Of a stretch of 64,000 nucleotides of DNA, positions 15,058 to 24,208 are shown piece by piece. The stretch is taken from NCBI RefSeq assembly GCF_037977385.1, contig NZ_CP150277.1, positions 2,147,001-2,211,000 on the forward strand, read 5' to 3'. The DNA comes from Terribacillus sp. FSL K6-0262. Its GTDB lineage: Bacteria; Bacillota; Bacilli; Bacillales; Amphibacillaceae. The notes beneath the pieces were generated by a model. The model made no database searches. It was not told the DNA's origin and was given only the letters and a program-made list of their open reading frames with translations. Within the stretch, counting starts at the first letter, position 1; every line of letters starts with the position of its first letter. The translations under genes and the position numbers were made by a program.

Positions 15058-16182
15058 ATGGCGAAGATACAGTTGAAGAATATCCAAAAGGTTTATGATA
15101 AGAACGTGACGGCGGTAGAAGATTTCAATTTAGAGATAGATGACAAAGAATTCATCGTTTTCGTTGGTCCCTCCGGATGCGGAAAATCGACCACCTTACG
15201 TATGATTGCCGGTTTGGAAGAAATCTCAGGCGGCGACTTCTATATGGATGGAGAACGAATGAACGACGTTCCGCCAAAGGATCGGGATATCGCCATGGTA
15301 TTCCAGAATTATGCCCTTTACCCTCATATGAACGTGTACAACAATATGGCCTTCGGCTTGAAACTCCGCAAATTCAAGAAGGATGAAATCGACAAACGTG
15401 TCCAGGAAGCCAGTCGGATCCTCGGGCTTACAGATTATCTGAATCGGAAACCAAAAGCGCTATCCGGCGGTCAGCGCCAGCGGGTGGCCCTTGGACGTGC
15501 GATTGTCCGGGATGCGAAAGTATTCCTCATGGATGAGCCGCTTTCCAACTTGGATGCAAAGCTGCGGGTGCAAATGCGTGCAGAAATCCAGAAATTGCAT
15601 CAGCGCTTGCAGACAACCACAATTTATGTAACCCATGACCAGACAGAAGCAATGACGATGGCGAGCCGGCTGGTTGTCATGAAAGACGGCATCATCCAGC
15701 AGGTGGGGGCGCCAAAGGATGTTTATGATAATCCGAATAATATGTTCGTCGGCGGCTTCATCGGCTCACCTTCCATGAACTTCCTCAACGTGACCATTCA
15801 AGACGGCAAAGCTAAACTGGGGGATGTCACCTTCCAGCTTCCGCCCGCTAAAAAGAAGATGCTGCAGGAAGCTGGGTACGGCAGCGGAGAAGTCGTAATG
15901 GGAATCAGGCCGGAGCATATCCATGATGCCGATTATGAAGAAAGCCTGGAGTATGCCCATGAAGTGGAAGCGACAATCAATGTTGTCGAATTGATGGGTG
16001 CTGAAAGCTTCCTCTACGCCGATATGGCTGGACAGGAGTTCGTGGCCAGGGTGGATGCCCGTTCCGATATCAAAGGCAAGGATAAGCGCAAGCTGCTATT
16101 CGATATGAGTCAGGTGCATTTCTTCGATAAAGAGACGGAAGGCCGAATCACCGAAGCGAACGCAGCCTCTCAGGTTTCCTGA
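15058..16182 (+). CDS. msmX: shared sugar ABC transporter ATPase MsmX
   Basis: This 374-residue ATPase is of the MalK/UgpC/MsmX class: Walker [11 protein letters not shown]-loop [16 protein letters not shown], signature LSGGQRQR, Walker [17 protein letters not shown], then a C-terminal OB/TOBE domain with GIRPEHI. It stands alone without permease genes, like B. subtilis msmX, whose product energises several oligosaccharide importers. AAAAAGGAGG precedes the ATG, and a likely cre site lies upstream. Confidence 0.88.
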   Translation: MAKIQLKNIQKVYDKNVTAVEDFNLEIDDKEFIVFVGPSGCGKSTTLRMIAGLEEISGGDFYMDGERMNDVPPKDRDIAMVFQNYALYPHMNVYNNMAFGLKLRKFKKDEIDKRVQEASRILGLTDYLNRKPKALSGGQRQRVALGRAIVRDAKVFLMDEPLSNLDAKLRVQMRAEIQKLHQRLQTTTIYVTHDQTEAMTMASRLVVMKDGIIQQVGAPKDVYDNPNNMFVGGFIGSPSMNFLNVTIQDGKAKLGDVTFQLPPAKKKMLQEAGYGSGEVVMGIRPEHIHDADYEESLEYAHEVEATINVVELMGAESFLYADMAGQEFVARVDARSDIKGKDKRKLLFDMSQVHFFDKETEGRITEANAASQVS

Positions 16183-16183
16183 T

Positions 16184-16213
16184 AAAACTGTGCCCATGGG
16201 GCGCAGTTTTTTT
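16184..16213 (+). terminator. terminator of msmX
   Basis: Stem AAACTGTGCCC / GGGCGCAGTTT with one G-U pair, loop ATG, followed by a T7 run. Confidence 0.85.
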
Positions 16214-16247
16214 ATGGTAAAATCAGAATCAATGAAGGAGGGGTTTG

Positions 16248-16766
16248 ATGGACAGTAGATATCCGATCGGTAAGTTTCACTTGGAAGGACCTATATCGGA
16301 AGCACAGATAAGACGATGGATAGATGAAATCAGCCAGCTGCCCGAGCAGCTGAACCTGCTTGTGAAGGGGCTGTCAGAGTCTGAATTCCTCTATACATAT
16401 CGGGAAGGCGGATGGAATATCAAGCAGCTGCTGCATCACTTAGCGGATAGCCATCTCAATTCTTACATCCGCTTCAAATTGGCGCTGACAGAAGAAAATC
16501 CAATCATAAAACCTTACGAAGAATCGGAATGGGCGAAGCTTGCGGATTATGAAATGCCTCCTCGATCAGCTATGGATCTGCTTGCAGCCATCCATCGAAA
16601 ATGGGTTGTTTTACTGTGTTCGCTCCGTGCTGAACAGCTTGAACGAACATTCCGGCATCCGGAATCGGGGGAAGTGAGTTTGAAGGAGAACATCGGCATC
16701 TATGCTTGGCATGGCAAGCATCATTTGGCACATATACGTTCAGCCTTGGAAAACGATAATCAATAG
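16248..16766 (+). CDS. yfiT: YfiT-type DinB-fold metal-dependent enzyme, putative bacillithiol transferase
   Basis: A 172-residue protein closely like B. subtilis YfiT: YPIGKFHLEGPIS, YREGGWNIKQLLHHLADSHLNSYIRFKLALTEE and a C-terminal WHGKHHLAHI. The spaced histidines (HHLADSH and H...HHLAH) are the three-histidine metal site of the DinB/YfiT fold. Relatives include bacillithiol S-transferases (BstA), so conjugation of bacillithiol to electrophiles is plausible. Start ATG 16248 is six bases after AGGAGG; the preceding in-frame TTG is too close to it. Confidence 0.85.
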   Translation: MDSRYPIGKFHLEGPISEAQIRRWIDEISQLPEQLNLLVKGLSESEFLYTYREGGWNIKQLLHHLADSHLNSYIRFKLALTEENPIIKPYEESEWAKLADYEMPPRSAMDLLAAIHRKWVVLLCSLRAEQLERTFRHPESGEVSLKENIGIYAWHGKHHLAHIRSALENDNQ

Positions 16767-16817
16767 AGGAAATACACCGGGCAATCAGGGCTTCAGATCA
16801 GCCGTTATCCCGGCGTC

Positions 16818-16880
16818 CAGCCTGAAATAAAACCGAACTTGCGTGAATCCTTCTCGCAAGTTCGGTTTTATTTCGGGCTG
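16818..16880. repeat. 26-bp near-perfect intergenic hairpin
   Basis: Bases 16818-16843 pair with 16855-16880 over 26 positions with a single G-U; the loop is 11 bases (16844-16854). Internal A4/T4 tracts could let the inner part terminate transcription in both directions, but there is no T tract beyond the full stem. The stem is much longer than the other terminators in the window. Confidence 0.7.
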
Positions 16881-16973
16881 ATTCCACTTTGTCGCCCCCT
16901 TTTCTAGAAGGGTGTTTTACTTGGGGCGCAGTAAGGAAATAACTATATAAATAGATAAGGAGTGGATGACCGG

Positions 16974-17759
16974 ATGGATGGATCATTGGACGGGAAAACA
17001 GCAGTGGTGACCGGAGCAGGATCTGGTATCGGAAAAGCAGCTGCAAGGATGCTCGCTGAGAATGGAGTCCGGGTAGGGTTATTCGATATGGATACCAGCG
17101 CTCTGGAGCAAACCGCTGCTGAAATCGCGAAAGCGGGTGGATCGGCTATGGCAGTGAAAGTCGATGTTACTGATAGCAGCCAGCTGAAGCAGGGATACCG
17201 GCAAGTGCTTGATGCGTTCGGGCGGCTGGATATCGTCTTTGCCAATGCAGGGATCAATGGTATGCTCTCCCCTATTGAACATTTATCGGATGAAGACTGG
17301 GATAAGACACTTGGTACGAATGCAAAAGGGACCTTCCTGACCGTCAAGTTCGCCATACCGCATATGAAAGAGCGGGGCGGGAGCATCATCATTACCAGTT
17401 CGATAAATGGGAACCGGACATTCTCCGGCTTTGGGATGAGTGCCTATAGTGCATCCAAGGCGGCACAGACGGCTTTCGGTAAGATGGCTGCGTTGGAGCT
17501 GTCTGCTTACCGTATCAGGGTGAATATCGTCTGTCCGGGAGGGATCGAGACCAATATCGATGAACGGACGAAGAAGGATGAAGAGCATCTGGCTGAAATC
17601 ACGATTCCAAAAATTTTCCCTGAGGGACAGCATCCATTGAAAGGGAGACCAGGAAAGCCGGAAGATGTTGCTTCTATTGTCTGTTTCCTGGCTTCTGACG
17701 CTTCGGGTCATATGTCTGGCAGTGTCCTTTATGCTGACGGGGCGGAAACATTGCTGTAA
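16974..17759 (+). CDS. SDR-family NAD(P)-dependent oxidoreductase
   Basis: A classical 261-residue short-chain dehydrogenase: cofactor motif TGAGSGIG (about 13-20), NAG motif (FANAGING), catalytic Ser in ITSSING, and YSASK (Tyr about 159, Lys about 163). The acidic residue after the second strand (LFDMD) suggests NAD preference. ATG 16974 lies 11 bases after AAGGAG; a GTG at 16962 overlaps that site. It is followed 33 bases later by a flavoprotein gene, probably in the same unit. The substrate is unknown. Confidence 0.85.
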   Translation: MDGSLDGKTAVVTGAGSGIGKAAARMLAENGVRVGLFDMDTSALEQTAAEIAKAGGSAMAVKVDVTDSSQLKQGYRQVLDAFGRLDIVFANAGINGMLSPIEHLSDEDWDKTLGTNAKGTFLTVKFAIPHMKERGGSIIITSSINGNRTFSGFGMSAYSASKAAQTAFGKMAALELSAYRIRVNIVCPGGIETNIDERTKKDEEHLAEITIPKIFPEGQHPLKGRPGKPEDVASIVCFLASDASGHMSGSVLYADGAETLL

Positions 17760-17792
17760 ACATCGGGAACATGAATGATGGGAGGCGAATAT

Positions 17793-18695
17793 ATGTATGA
17801 TGTAATCATTATAGGCGGTGGAATTGCAGGTACGCAGGCAGCCATCCAATTCGGACGCTATAAGCGGGATGTCCTCGTTCTGGATAAGCCGAACGACGGC
17901 AGGTCCCATTGGTGTAAAAGCTATCATAACTTGATTGGCTGGCCGGATGGTGTCTCGGGTGATCATTTGCTGGAGCTTGGCAGGAAGCAGATGGAATCGT
18001 ACGGCTGTATCGCAGTCGAGCATCAAAAAGCAGTTGAAGTGGAGAATTGGAAACAAGGCTTTACGGTTAAAACAGAAGACGGCAAAACATATGACAGCAG
18101 ACTGCTGCTATTTGCCACGGGAGTGACGGACCGGATACCGATCAAAGAACTGTATCCGCTGCTTGGTACAGATGTTTATGTTTGCCCTGATTGTGATGGA
18201 TATGAGATCAGCGGAAAGCGGACAGCAGTGACTGGATCAGGGGAAGCCGGGGCGAATTTGGCTGTCATGCTTTCCTATTGGTCGAGTGATATTGTCTATA
18301 TCAATCATGAGCAGGAGCCGGTTTCTGAGGAAATCTTCGAGAAATTGAAAAAGCACTCCATTGAGTATTATGAACAGCCGGTGCAAGAAGTCGTGCTCGA
18401 TGAAGAGGAGCAGTTGGAAGGCTTCCTGTTACAAGATGGGGAGAAACTGTGGACGGAGAAAGCCTTTGTCGCTTTCGGAAAGAACCAGGTGAACAGCAAG
18501 CTGGCTGAATCATTGGGTGTGGAGCTTCATAAGAACAGACATATCGAAAATAATCCCCGTACGAAGGAAACGAGTATAGAAGGTGTCTGGGCCGCCGGGG
18601 ATATCACAGTCCATTCCGAGCAAGTCAGCATCGCAATGGGGGATGGTATGCAGGCAGCTATTTGGATGCATAAGCGTCTGCTGAAAACAAAATGA
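17793..18695 (+). CDS. thioredoxin-reductase-like FAD/NAD(P) flavoprotein with CPDC centre
   Basis: This 300-residue two-domain flavoprotein has an FAD motif IIGGGIAG near the N-terminus, a second nucleotide motif TGSGEAGAN, and the C-terminal FAD motif EGVWAAGD. Between them Cys131-Pro-Asp-Cys134 sits where thioredoxin reductase has its CxxC disulfide (commonly CATC). It is therefore a low-molecular-weight TrxR homologue with an altered centre; true thioredoxin reductases, bacillithiol-disulfide reductases and orphan oxidoreductases belong here. ATG 17793 follows GGGAGG. The usual trxB neighbours are absent. Confidence 0.82.
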   Translation: MYDVIIIGGGIAGTQAAIQFGRYKRDVLVLDKPNDGRSHWCKSYHNLIGWPDGVSGDHLLELGRKQMESYGCIAVEHQKAVEVENWKQGFTVKTEDGKTYDSRLLLFATGVTDRIPIKELYPLLGTDVYVCPDCDGYEISGKRTAVTGSGEAGANLAVMLSYWSSDIVYINHEQEPVSEEIFEKLKKHSIEYYEQPVQEVVLDEEEQLEGFLLQDGEKLWTEKAFVAFGKNQVNSKLAESLGVELHKNRHIENNPRTKETSIEGVWAAGDITVHSEQVSIAMGDGMQAAIWMHKRLLKTK

Positions 18696-18725
18696 AAAGA
18701 CAGAGCGCTTATGCTCTGTCTTTTT
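18695..18725. terminator. bidirectional terminator between flavoprotein gene and mtlD
   Basis: Stem AAAAGACAGAGC / GCTCTGTCTTTT with T and A tracts. The mtlD stop codon (18709-18711) lies in the loop. Confidence 0.85.
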
Positions 18726-19860
18726 GGAGTTCATATTTTTCAATCGCTTTCGTCACCAGCGCGCTGTCTTTGGACTGTCCGCTGATATGGGATAAAGCAG
18801 AGGCTGCTCCTTCGGCTTTGATGCGTTCTTGCAATTCTTTTGCTTCATCATCGCCTTCTGGATCGAATTCCAATGCATAAGCGATGGTGGTAAGCAGCGC
18901 ATCAGCGGATTTGCCTTTATCCAGCAATGCCTGTGCTGGATAAACCAATCTATCTTTCGGTCCAAGCTTACGGATCGGTCCGCGGCCTACACGTGTCAGC
19001 CTATCGGAAATGTATGGATTTTGATAGCGCTGCAGGATTTTCGCGATATAGTGGGTCAAGTCATCTTCGTCAAAGCCCCATTTTTCCTGCAGCAAGTAAC
19101 TTGTCTCTTCCAGAGCCTGTTTCGCAAGACCGAGGATTTCCCCATCCTTTATTGCTTCGATGATGGTGGCATAACCTTTCGCATACCCTGCGTAGGCAAT
19201 GGCGGCATGGCCAGTGTTGACTGTAAGCAGCTTTCTTTCGATATAAGGCTCCAGGTCATCGACGAAGGTGATGGCATCTATTGCCGGAAGTTCACCTTGC
19301 CAGTTTTTCTTCTCCACGACCCATTCGAAATAAGGCTCCACTTGAACAGTCAGCAAGTCCTTGTGCTCCTGTATTGGTACGATCCGGTCAACTGCAGCAT
19401 CACAGAATGCGGTATAGCCTTCGACCTGTTCCTTATCCTGTTCATCTACATGTGCCATGACAAACTCACGCAATTGACTCGAACCGCGGATCATATTTTC
19501 GCATGCGATTACGTGGATCGGCTTGGGCTGTTTGGCGCGCTGGACAAGTCCTTTGGCGATGACAGGTGCGACGTGCGGCAGGATGGATGGACCTACTGCT
19601 GTAGTCACCAGATCCGCCTCTGCAATAGCCTTGATGACAGCTTCCTCTTCTGTGGCACTGTTCAAGCCCGTAACGCCGGTAATCATTTCGGAATGCGCTT
19701 CTTCCTGTGCATAGACAACTTCATACTGTTGCTTTTCTTTCAGGGCGGAGATGATGTCTCTGTTCACATCCGCGAAAGTCACTTGGACATCGGCATGGGA
19801 GAGAAGGGCGCCGATAAATCCCCTGCCGATATTGCCGGCACCAATGTGTACGCTTTTCAT
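18709..19860 (-). CDS. mtlD: mannitol-1-phosphate 5-dehydrogenase
   Basis: A 383-residue long-chain polyol dehydrogenase. The N-terminus HIGAGNIGRGFIG is the NAD-binding motif. It has the MtlD pattern ITFVDDLEPYIERKLLTVNTGHAAIAYAGY, carrying the catalytic Lys and His. It oxidises mannitol-1-phosphate to fructose-6-phosphate. It is the last gene of the mannitol operon; its ATG overlaps the mtlF stop (TAATG). Confidence 0.95.
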   Translation of the reverse strand: MKSVHIGAGNIGRGFIGALLSHADVQVTFADVNRDIISALKEKQQYEVVYAQEEAHSEMITGVTGLNSATEEEAVIKAIAEADLVTTAVGPSILPHVAPVIAKGLVQRAKQPKPIHVIACENMIRGSSQLREFVMAHVDEQDKEQVEGYTAFCDAAVDRIVPIQEHKDLLTVQVEPYFEWVVEKKNWQGELPAIDAITFVDDLEPYIERKLLTVNTGHAAIAYAGYAKGYATIIEAIKDGEILGLAKQALEETSYLLQEKWGFDEDDLTHYIAKILQRYQNPYISDRLTRVGRGPIRKLGPKDRLVYPAQALLDKGKSADALLTTIAYALEFDPEGDDEAKELQERIKAEGAASALSHISGQSKDSALVTKAIEKYELQKDRA

Positions 19861-20291
19861 TACGCATCCACCTCGGAGAACATGTCCATGATCTCTTGTT
19901 TGCTTGTTGCATTGACAAGCTTATCGATGTTTTCCTCCTCTGAGCAAACGATTGCGATTTGCGAAAGGATATCCAGGTGTTCGTTATTTTTGCCGGCAAT
20001 GCCGAAGACAAGCTTCACTTCATTGCCATCGAATGTAACGCCTTCAGGTGCCTGGATCACAGAGATACCGGAAGCAAGCACTTCCTCTTTTGCCTCTTCT
20101 GTACCGTGGGGGATTGCCACGAAATTTCCCATATAAGTCGATGTCAATGCTTCGCGTTCGATCATTTTGTCCACATAGGTTTCGTTTACATAGCCATTAT
20201 CCACAAGGATTTGCCCTGCCTTGCGGATGGCATCCTCCTGGTTATCCAATTTTGTGTTCAGTAAAATGTTCGCTTCTTGTAGTACTTGCAT
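19860..20291 (-). CDS. mtlF: mannitol-specific PTS enzyme IIA
   Basis: A 143-residue EIIA of the mannitol/fructose class. The phosphorylated histidine is His62 in VAIPHGTEEAK. It passes phosphate from HPr to the IIB domain of MtlA and, in this group, can also phosphorylate MtlR. It is translationally coupled to mtlD downstream and lies two bases after mtlR. Confidence 0.95.
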   Translation of the reverse strand: MQVLQEANILLNTKLDNQEDAIRKAGQILVDNGYVNETYVDKMIEREALTSTYMGNFVAIPHGTEEAKEEVLASGISVIQAPEGVTFDGNEVKLVFGIAGKNNEHLDILSQIAIVCSEEENIDKLVNATSKQEIMDMFSEVDA

Positions 20292-20293
20292 GA

Positions 20294-22396
20294 TTACCCT
20301 CCTAAATGATCTGTGAATTGCTGGATGTGGGCAGTGAACAGCTGTGCCAATTCCTTGCTGAGTGCTTCTTGGTCTGCAGCGCGGATCAGAGGCTGAATTT
20401 GCTCTTCCAGAATGAAAATACTGATCTTGCTGAATAGCTCATAACAGCTCAAAGGCAAATTGTCCGGTGCAGCAAGGATGAAAAGGCGGTCAGCCTCCAT
20501 CGCTTTATTATCCATCCCCTTTATCCTGATAGGGGAGGAGAGCGCCATCATCCAAAATGCAGGCTGTTCGATTTTGCTGTTGCGGCTGTGGTACAAGGCC
20601 ATTTTAGTTTCAGGGATCCCCATTCCTCCGAGTCGATCTCTTTGTTCAAGGAGAGGGGCGAGTAGCCCTTGGCTTCCGATGATGCCAAGATCTGCAGCTT
20701 GTTCATCGATATGTGTAAATAGGTCCATCTGCTGCGGGTGATAGGTTTCGTCGATCTTGAAATTATCCCAAACCTTTCGTATCACAGCTGTCAAAGTCTT
20801 CAGTTCCTCTAATTTGGACTCAAAAGCTGATATGGCCGGAAGGGATGCCGGAACGGATTCAGCTGGTTCCGTTTGTTTTCTCTTTTTATAAATGGCCGGC
20901 AGCTCTTGCTGGATGAATGCATCTACGCGTTTGACATCGGGACCAGGCAGAAGCGGATTGACAAGCAAGTATTCCCGATGGAATTGATCAAGGCTGATCG
21001 TCGAGATCAGCAAATCGAACCTTTCCAAGTCCATCTCCCTCAATTCCAGGAAGGATGATAATGTGACCTGTGTAATTTCGGGAAATTCATTTTGTAATCT
21101 GCTGGCCAGCATCTTGGAAGTGCCAATTCCGCTTGCGCATACAACCAAGGCATGCAGACGCTGTCTGCTGCGCTGTCTTTCCCGTGCAGAAGCAAAGTGC
21201 AATGCCAGGAAGGCGACCTCGCCTTGCCCAAAACGAAAAGTGGGGAACACTGTCTCAAGGGCTTGCCGGACAGCAGCCACGATCTCCTGGTAGTCTTGCT
21301 CGATCTTTTCTGTAAGCGGATTGTACGTTTGGATGCCTTCTCTTGCACGGCTGATCGCTGGTTCGATATGGGCGAGCAGACCTTCTGTGAATGTCTCATC
21401 CTTTTCCAGCTGGGGCAGCTGGATCTCATCTGTGACCATCTGGATGAAAGCTTGCACCTGGAGCTCGAGCAGCGGGTCGGAACGATGTATCGTTTCATTC
21501 CGCTTCGCCCCTTGGATCTGTACCGCGATATAACTGATTTCCGAAGCAGGAAATGCAATGGAGAAGGTAGTTTCCAATTCCCTGCTCAGCGCTGCGGCAA
21601 TCGCATATTCTTCCGTTTTTTGTAAAGATTCAAGCAAAGGATCTGATAAGGTCACAAATTTATGCTGCCGTATTCTCTGAATCGTAATGCTGATATAGGT
21701 GATAAGCGCAACATAAGCGTTATCTGCGATGGAATAGGACAGTTTGGTCAAATGATCCATTACATATTTCTCCACCGTTGTCATACTCTGTTCCTTGATG
21801 ATGTTTTGCAGGAACTGATGCAATGTCTGTTCTTCATAGTCATTCGTGAAGGAATAGATGGATGCTTGATCCAGCTGCTCCATCATGAGCTGGACAAGGA
21901 TCTTCCTCTTTTCATTTTCTTCGCCTTCCAGCTCAACTCCAACACCCCGGCGCCTTTTGATGGACAGCGAATAATCATTCAGTCTGGCTTCCAATGCATC
22001 CAAATATACAGATATCGCTGTTTTGGATAATTGCACTTCATTTGCCAGATAGGCAACTTTGACAGGCTCGGCAGCTTCAACGAGTAAATAAAGCAAATGG
22101 AGCAGCCGCTCTTCCTGTGTCGTGTCCACTTCGACGGCGTCACGCAGCTGTTCCTGCATCGCTTCCATATGAGCTTTTTCTCCTTCTATCCGGATGCCAG
22201 ATCCGGTGACACGCAGTAAGGACAGCTTATTCTCAGCGAGTGTCCGCTCCACTTGCTTCAATTCCCGATGAATGGTTCGAGAGCTGACATTCAAATGCTC
22301 TGCCAGCTCTCGGATGGAGATGAATTGGTGTCTGGAACGTAGCAAATGCAGGATCATTCTTCTTTCTCTGCTGCTGACCAATTCCAATTCAATCAC
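20294..22396 (-). CDS. mtlR: mannitol operon activator MtlR (PRD-containing)
   Basis: A 700-residue modular regulator: N-terminal helix-turn-helix domains (about 1-80, ISIRELAEHLNVSSRTIHRELKQVE), two PTS regulation domains (about 190-400), an EIIB-Gat-like domain with the phosphorylatable Cys in VVCASGIGTSKM (about 418), and a C-terminal EIIA-like domain (about 550-700). In Bacillus and Geobacillus MtlR activates the mtl operon and integrates HPr and EII phosphorylation. Its position between mtlA and mtlF follows the Geobacillus order. Confidence 0.93.
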   Translation of the reverse strand: MIELELVSSRERRMILHLLRSRHQFISIRELAEHLNVSSRTIHRELKQVERTLAENKLSLLRVTGSGIRIEGEKAHMEAMQEQLRDAVEVDTTQEERLLHLLYLLVEAAEPVKVAYLANEVQLSKTAISVYLDALEARLNDYSLSIKRRRGVGVELEGEENEKRKILVQLMMEQLDQASIYSFTNDYEEQTLHQFLQNIIKEQSMTTVEKYVMDHLTKLSYSIADNAYVALITYISITIQRIRQHKFVTLSDPLLESLQKTEEYAIAAALSRELETTFSIAFPASEISYIAVQIQGAKRNETIHRSDPLLELQVQAFIQMVTDEIQLPQLEKDETFTEGLLAHIEPAISRAREGIQTYNPLTEKIEQDYQEIVAAVRQALETVFPTFRFGQGEVAFLALHFASARERQRSRQRLHALVVCASGIGTSKMLASRLQNEFPEITQVTLSSFLELREMDLERFDLLISTISLDQFHREYLLVNPLLPGPDVKRVDAFIQQELPAIYKKRKQTEPAESVPASLPAISAFESKLEELKTLTAVIRKVWDNFKIDETYHPQQMDLFTHIDEQAADLGIIGSQGLLAPLLEQRDRLGGMGIPETKMALYHSRNSKIEQPAFWMMALSSPIRIKGMDNKAMEADRLFILAAPDNLPLSCYELFSKISIFILEEQIQPLIRAADQEALSKELAQLFTAHIQQFTDHLGG

Positions 22397-22403
22397 TCCT
22401 TAC

Positions 22404-23891
22404 TTATGCTTGATGCTTTTTGAGGTTCTCGATCAGTTCTGCATATTTTGGACTGTTCAAGAAGTTTTCCACTGAGATATGCTCAGCATCCGGTCGTTTA
22501 TTGCGTGCGCGGTCTGTCAGATTCTTCTGCGTGATGACGATATCGGCATCATCCTGGATATTGGAAATGGCTGCATTATCGACTGTTATTTCAGTCAATC
22601 CGGCATCCTTCATCTTCTTCCGCAGAAGGGATGCACCCATTGCACTGGATCCCATTCCGGCATCACAGGCAAACGTGATTTTGTTTACATTACTGTAATC
22701 AAATGCACCGTCGTCCTGCTCTTTGTGCTGTACAGCTGTATCCAATGTTTCAGCAGCTTCATCCGCTGCACCGCCAGTTTGGTTGATGCCGACTGCGGCT
22801 GCAGGTTTTGTTCCTTTCATTTCTTTAGATTTTGCAGTTGCTTCTTCGATATTTGTTTCGGTAGCTTTGCTGCTCTTCATGATGACTGCAGAGATAGCGA
22901 ATGATACGGCAGCCGCACCAAGAATACCAAGTGCCAGGCCGAGATAGTCGCTTGGGTTGCCCATCAGGAAGATGGCGATGATACTGCCTGGTGAAGCCGC
23001 GGCGCGAAGGCCGACATCCATCAGGGAGAATATAAGCGTTCCGGTTACACCGCCGCCGATTGCCGCTACAATCAGGAATGGTTTCATCAGGATATACGGG
23101 AAGTAGATCTCATGGATCCCCCCGAAGAAATGGATGATAGCTGCACCTGGTGCTGATGCTCTTGCGCTTCCTTTTCCAAAAATGATGAATGCAAGCAGGA
23201 TACCCAATCCTGGGCCTGGGTTGGCTTCCAATAGGAAAAGAATGGATTTGCCGACTTCTGCCGATTGCTCCAGGCCAAGCGGTGTGAAAATACTATGGTT
23301 GATTGCATTGTTAAGGAACAATACTTTTGCTGGTTCGATCAATATGTTGACAAGCGGGAGGAGACCCAGTCCTACAAGCCAGTCAACGCCGGCTGCCAAT
23401 ATATTTGTCAATCCTTCAAGCAGCGGACCTACAAAGTAGATAGCGCCGATTGCCAAAGCGCCGCCGATGATACCTGCAGAGAAGTTGTTGACCAGCATTT
23501 CAAAGCCGGAGCGCACTTTGGAACCGATATACTGGTCAAATAGCTTGATGGTATATCCGCCAAGCGGCCCCATTGCCATCGCTCCCAGGAACATCGGTGT
23601 ATCCGGCGAGCCGACAATCGCCCCCATTGTGACGATGGCCCCGACGACACCGCCTCGAATATCATGGACGAGACGACCGCCGGTAAAACCGATCAGCAGC
23701 GGGAGCAAATACGTGATCGAAGGATCTACGATTGCTGCAATCGTTTCATTCGGGAAATACCCATCTGGTATGAATAATGCGGTAATAAGACCCCATGCGA
23801 TAAATGCGCCGATGTTCGGCATGACCATGCTGCTCAAATAAGAACCGAACTTTTGAACTCGAGCGCGGACACTGGTTTTTTCCTGTGCCAT
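22404..23891 (-). CDS. mtlA: mannitol-specific PTS enzyme IICB
   Basis: A 495-residue protein: an N-terminal membrane IIC domain (about 1-345, with GAFIAWGLITALF and GGIHEIYFPYILM) and a C-terminal IIB domain with the phosphocysteine in ITFACDAGMGSSAMGASLL (about 406). A linker rich in Ala, Thr and Glu separates them. There is no fused IIA; that is MtlF. It is the first gene of mtlA-R-F-D, with GGGGGA before the ATG and a perfect cre site upstream. Confidence 0.95.
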   Translation of the reverse strand: MAQEKTSVRARVQKFGSYLSSMVMPNIGAFIAWGLITALFIPDGYFPNETIAAIVDPSITYLLPLLIGFTGGRLVHDIRGGVVGAIVTMGAIVGSPDTPMFLGAMAMGPLGGYTIKLFDQYIGSKVRSGFEMLVNNFSAGIIGGALAIGAIYFVGPLLEGLTNILAAGVDWLVGLGLLPLVNILIEPAKVLFLNNAINHSIFTPLGLEQSAEVGKSILFLLEANPGPGLGILLAFIIFGKGSARASAPGAAIIHFFGGIHEIYFPYILMKPFLIVAAIGGGVTGTLIFSLMDVGLRAAASPGSIIAIFLMGNPSDYLGLALGILGAAAVSFAISAVIMKSSKATETNIEEATAKSKEMKGTKPAAAVGINQTGGAADEAAETLDTAVQHKEQDDGAFDYSNVNKITFACDAGMGSSAMGASLLRKKMKDAGLTEITVDNAAISNIQDDADIVITQKNLTDRARNKRPDAEHISVENFLNSPKYAELIENLKKHQA

Positions 23892-23926
23892 GCTTTTTCC
23901 CCCTTTTATATGTGGACAAATGATGA

Positions 23927-24001
23927 ATTATATAGTGCTTGTTTTTATCTTACTCGCTATGTAATCGATTACACAATACAAACAAACACTACCTTTGTCA
24001 C
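23927..24001 (-). promoter_or_regulatory. mtl promoter region: -10, cre site, MtlR half-site
   Basis: On the minus strand a perfect TATAAT (23932-23927) has no matching -35, as expected for an activator-dependent promoter. A perfect cre TGTAATCGATTACA lies at 23960-23973. A TTGTCAC half-site at 23995-24001 resembles one arm of the MtlR operator TTGNCACANNNNTGTGNCAA. Bases 24002-24146 show nothing I can name. Confidence 0.65.
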
Positions 24002-24146
24002 TTGTCTTCCTGCCAATCGTGTCCATTCACTCTCAAGATAGCCTTAGGTAAAGCTGTAGAGTATATACGGATGAATCTAAATATGACACTTTTGTTACTG
24101 ATTTCCTCTTAGGCTGGAAAAGAAACGTAAAGTTTATGAAAAAACA

Positions 24147-24173
24147 TACAGATTTTATGAATGTATCCGATAT
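24147..24173 (+). promoter_or_regulatory. SigD-type flagellar promoter of motAB
   Basis: TACA (24147-24150), 15-base spacer, TCCGATAT (24166-24173), close to the SigD consensus TAAA-N15-GCCGATAT. Confidence 0.6.
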
Positions 24174-24208
24174 TAAGAGTAATCAAAAATTTTTAGGAGA
24201 ATGGAAAT

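Noticed and set aside
18829..20136. A 435-codon plus-strand frame opposite mtlD and mtlF
   Set aside because: It is antisense to two genes with full catalytic motifs, has no ribosome site and shows no recognisable domain.
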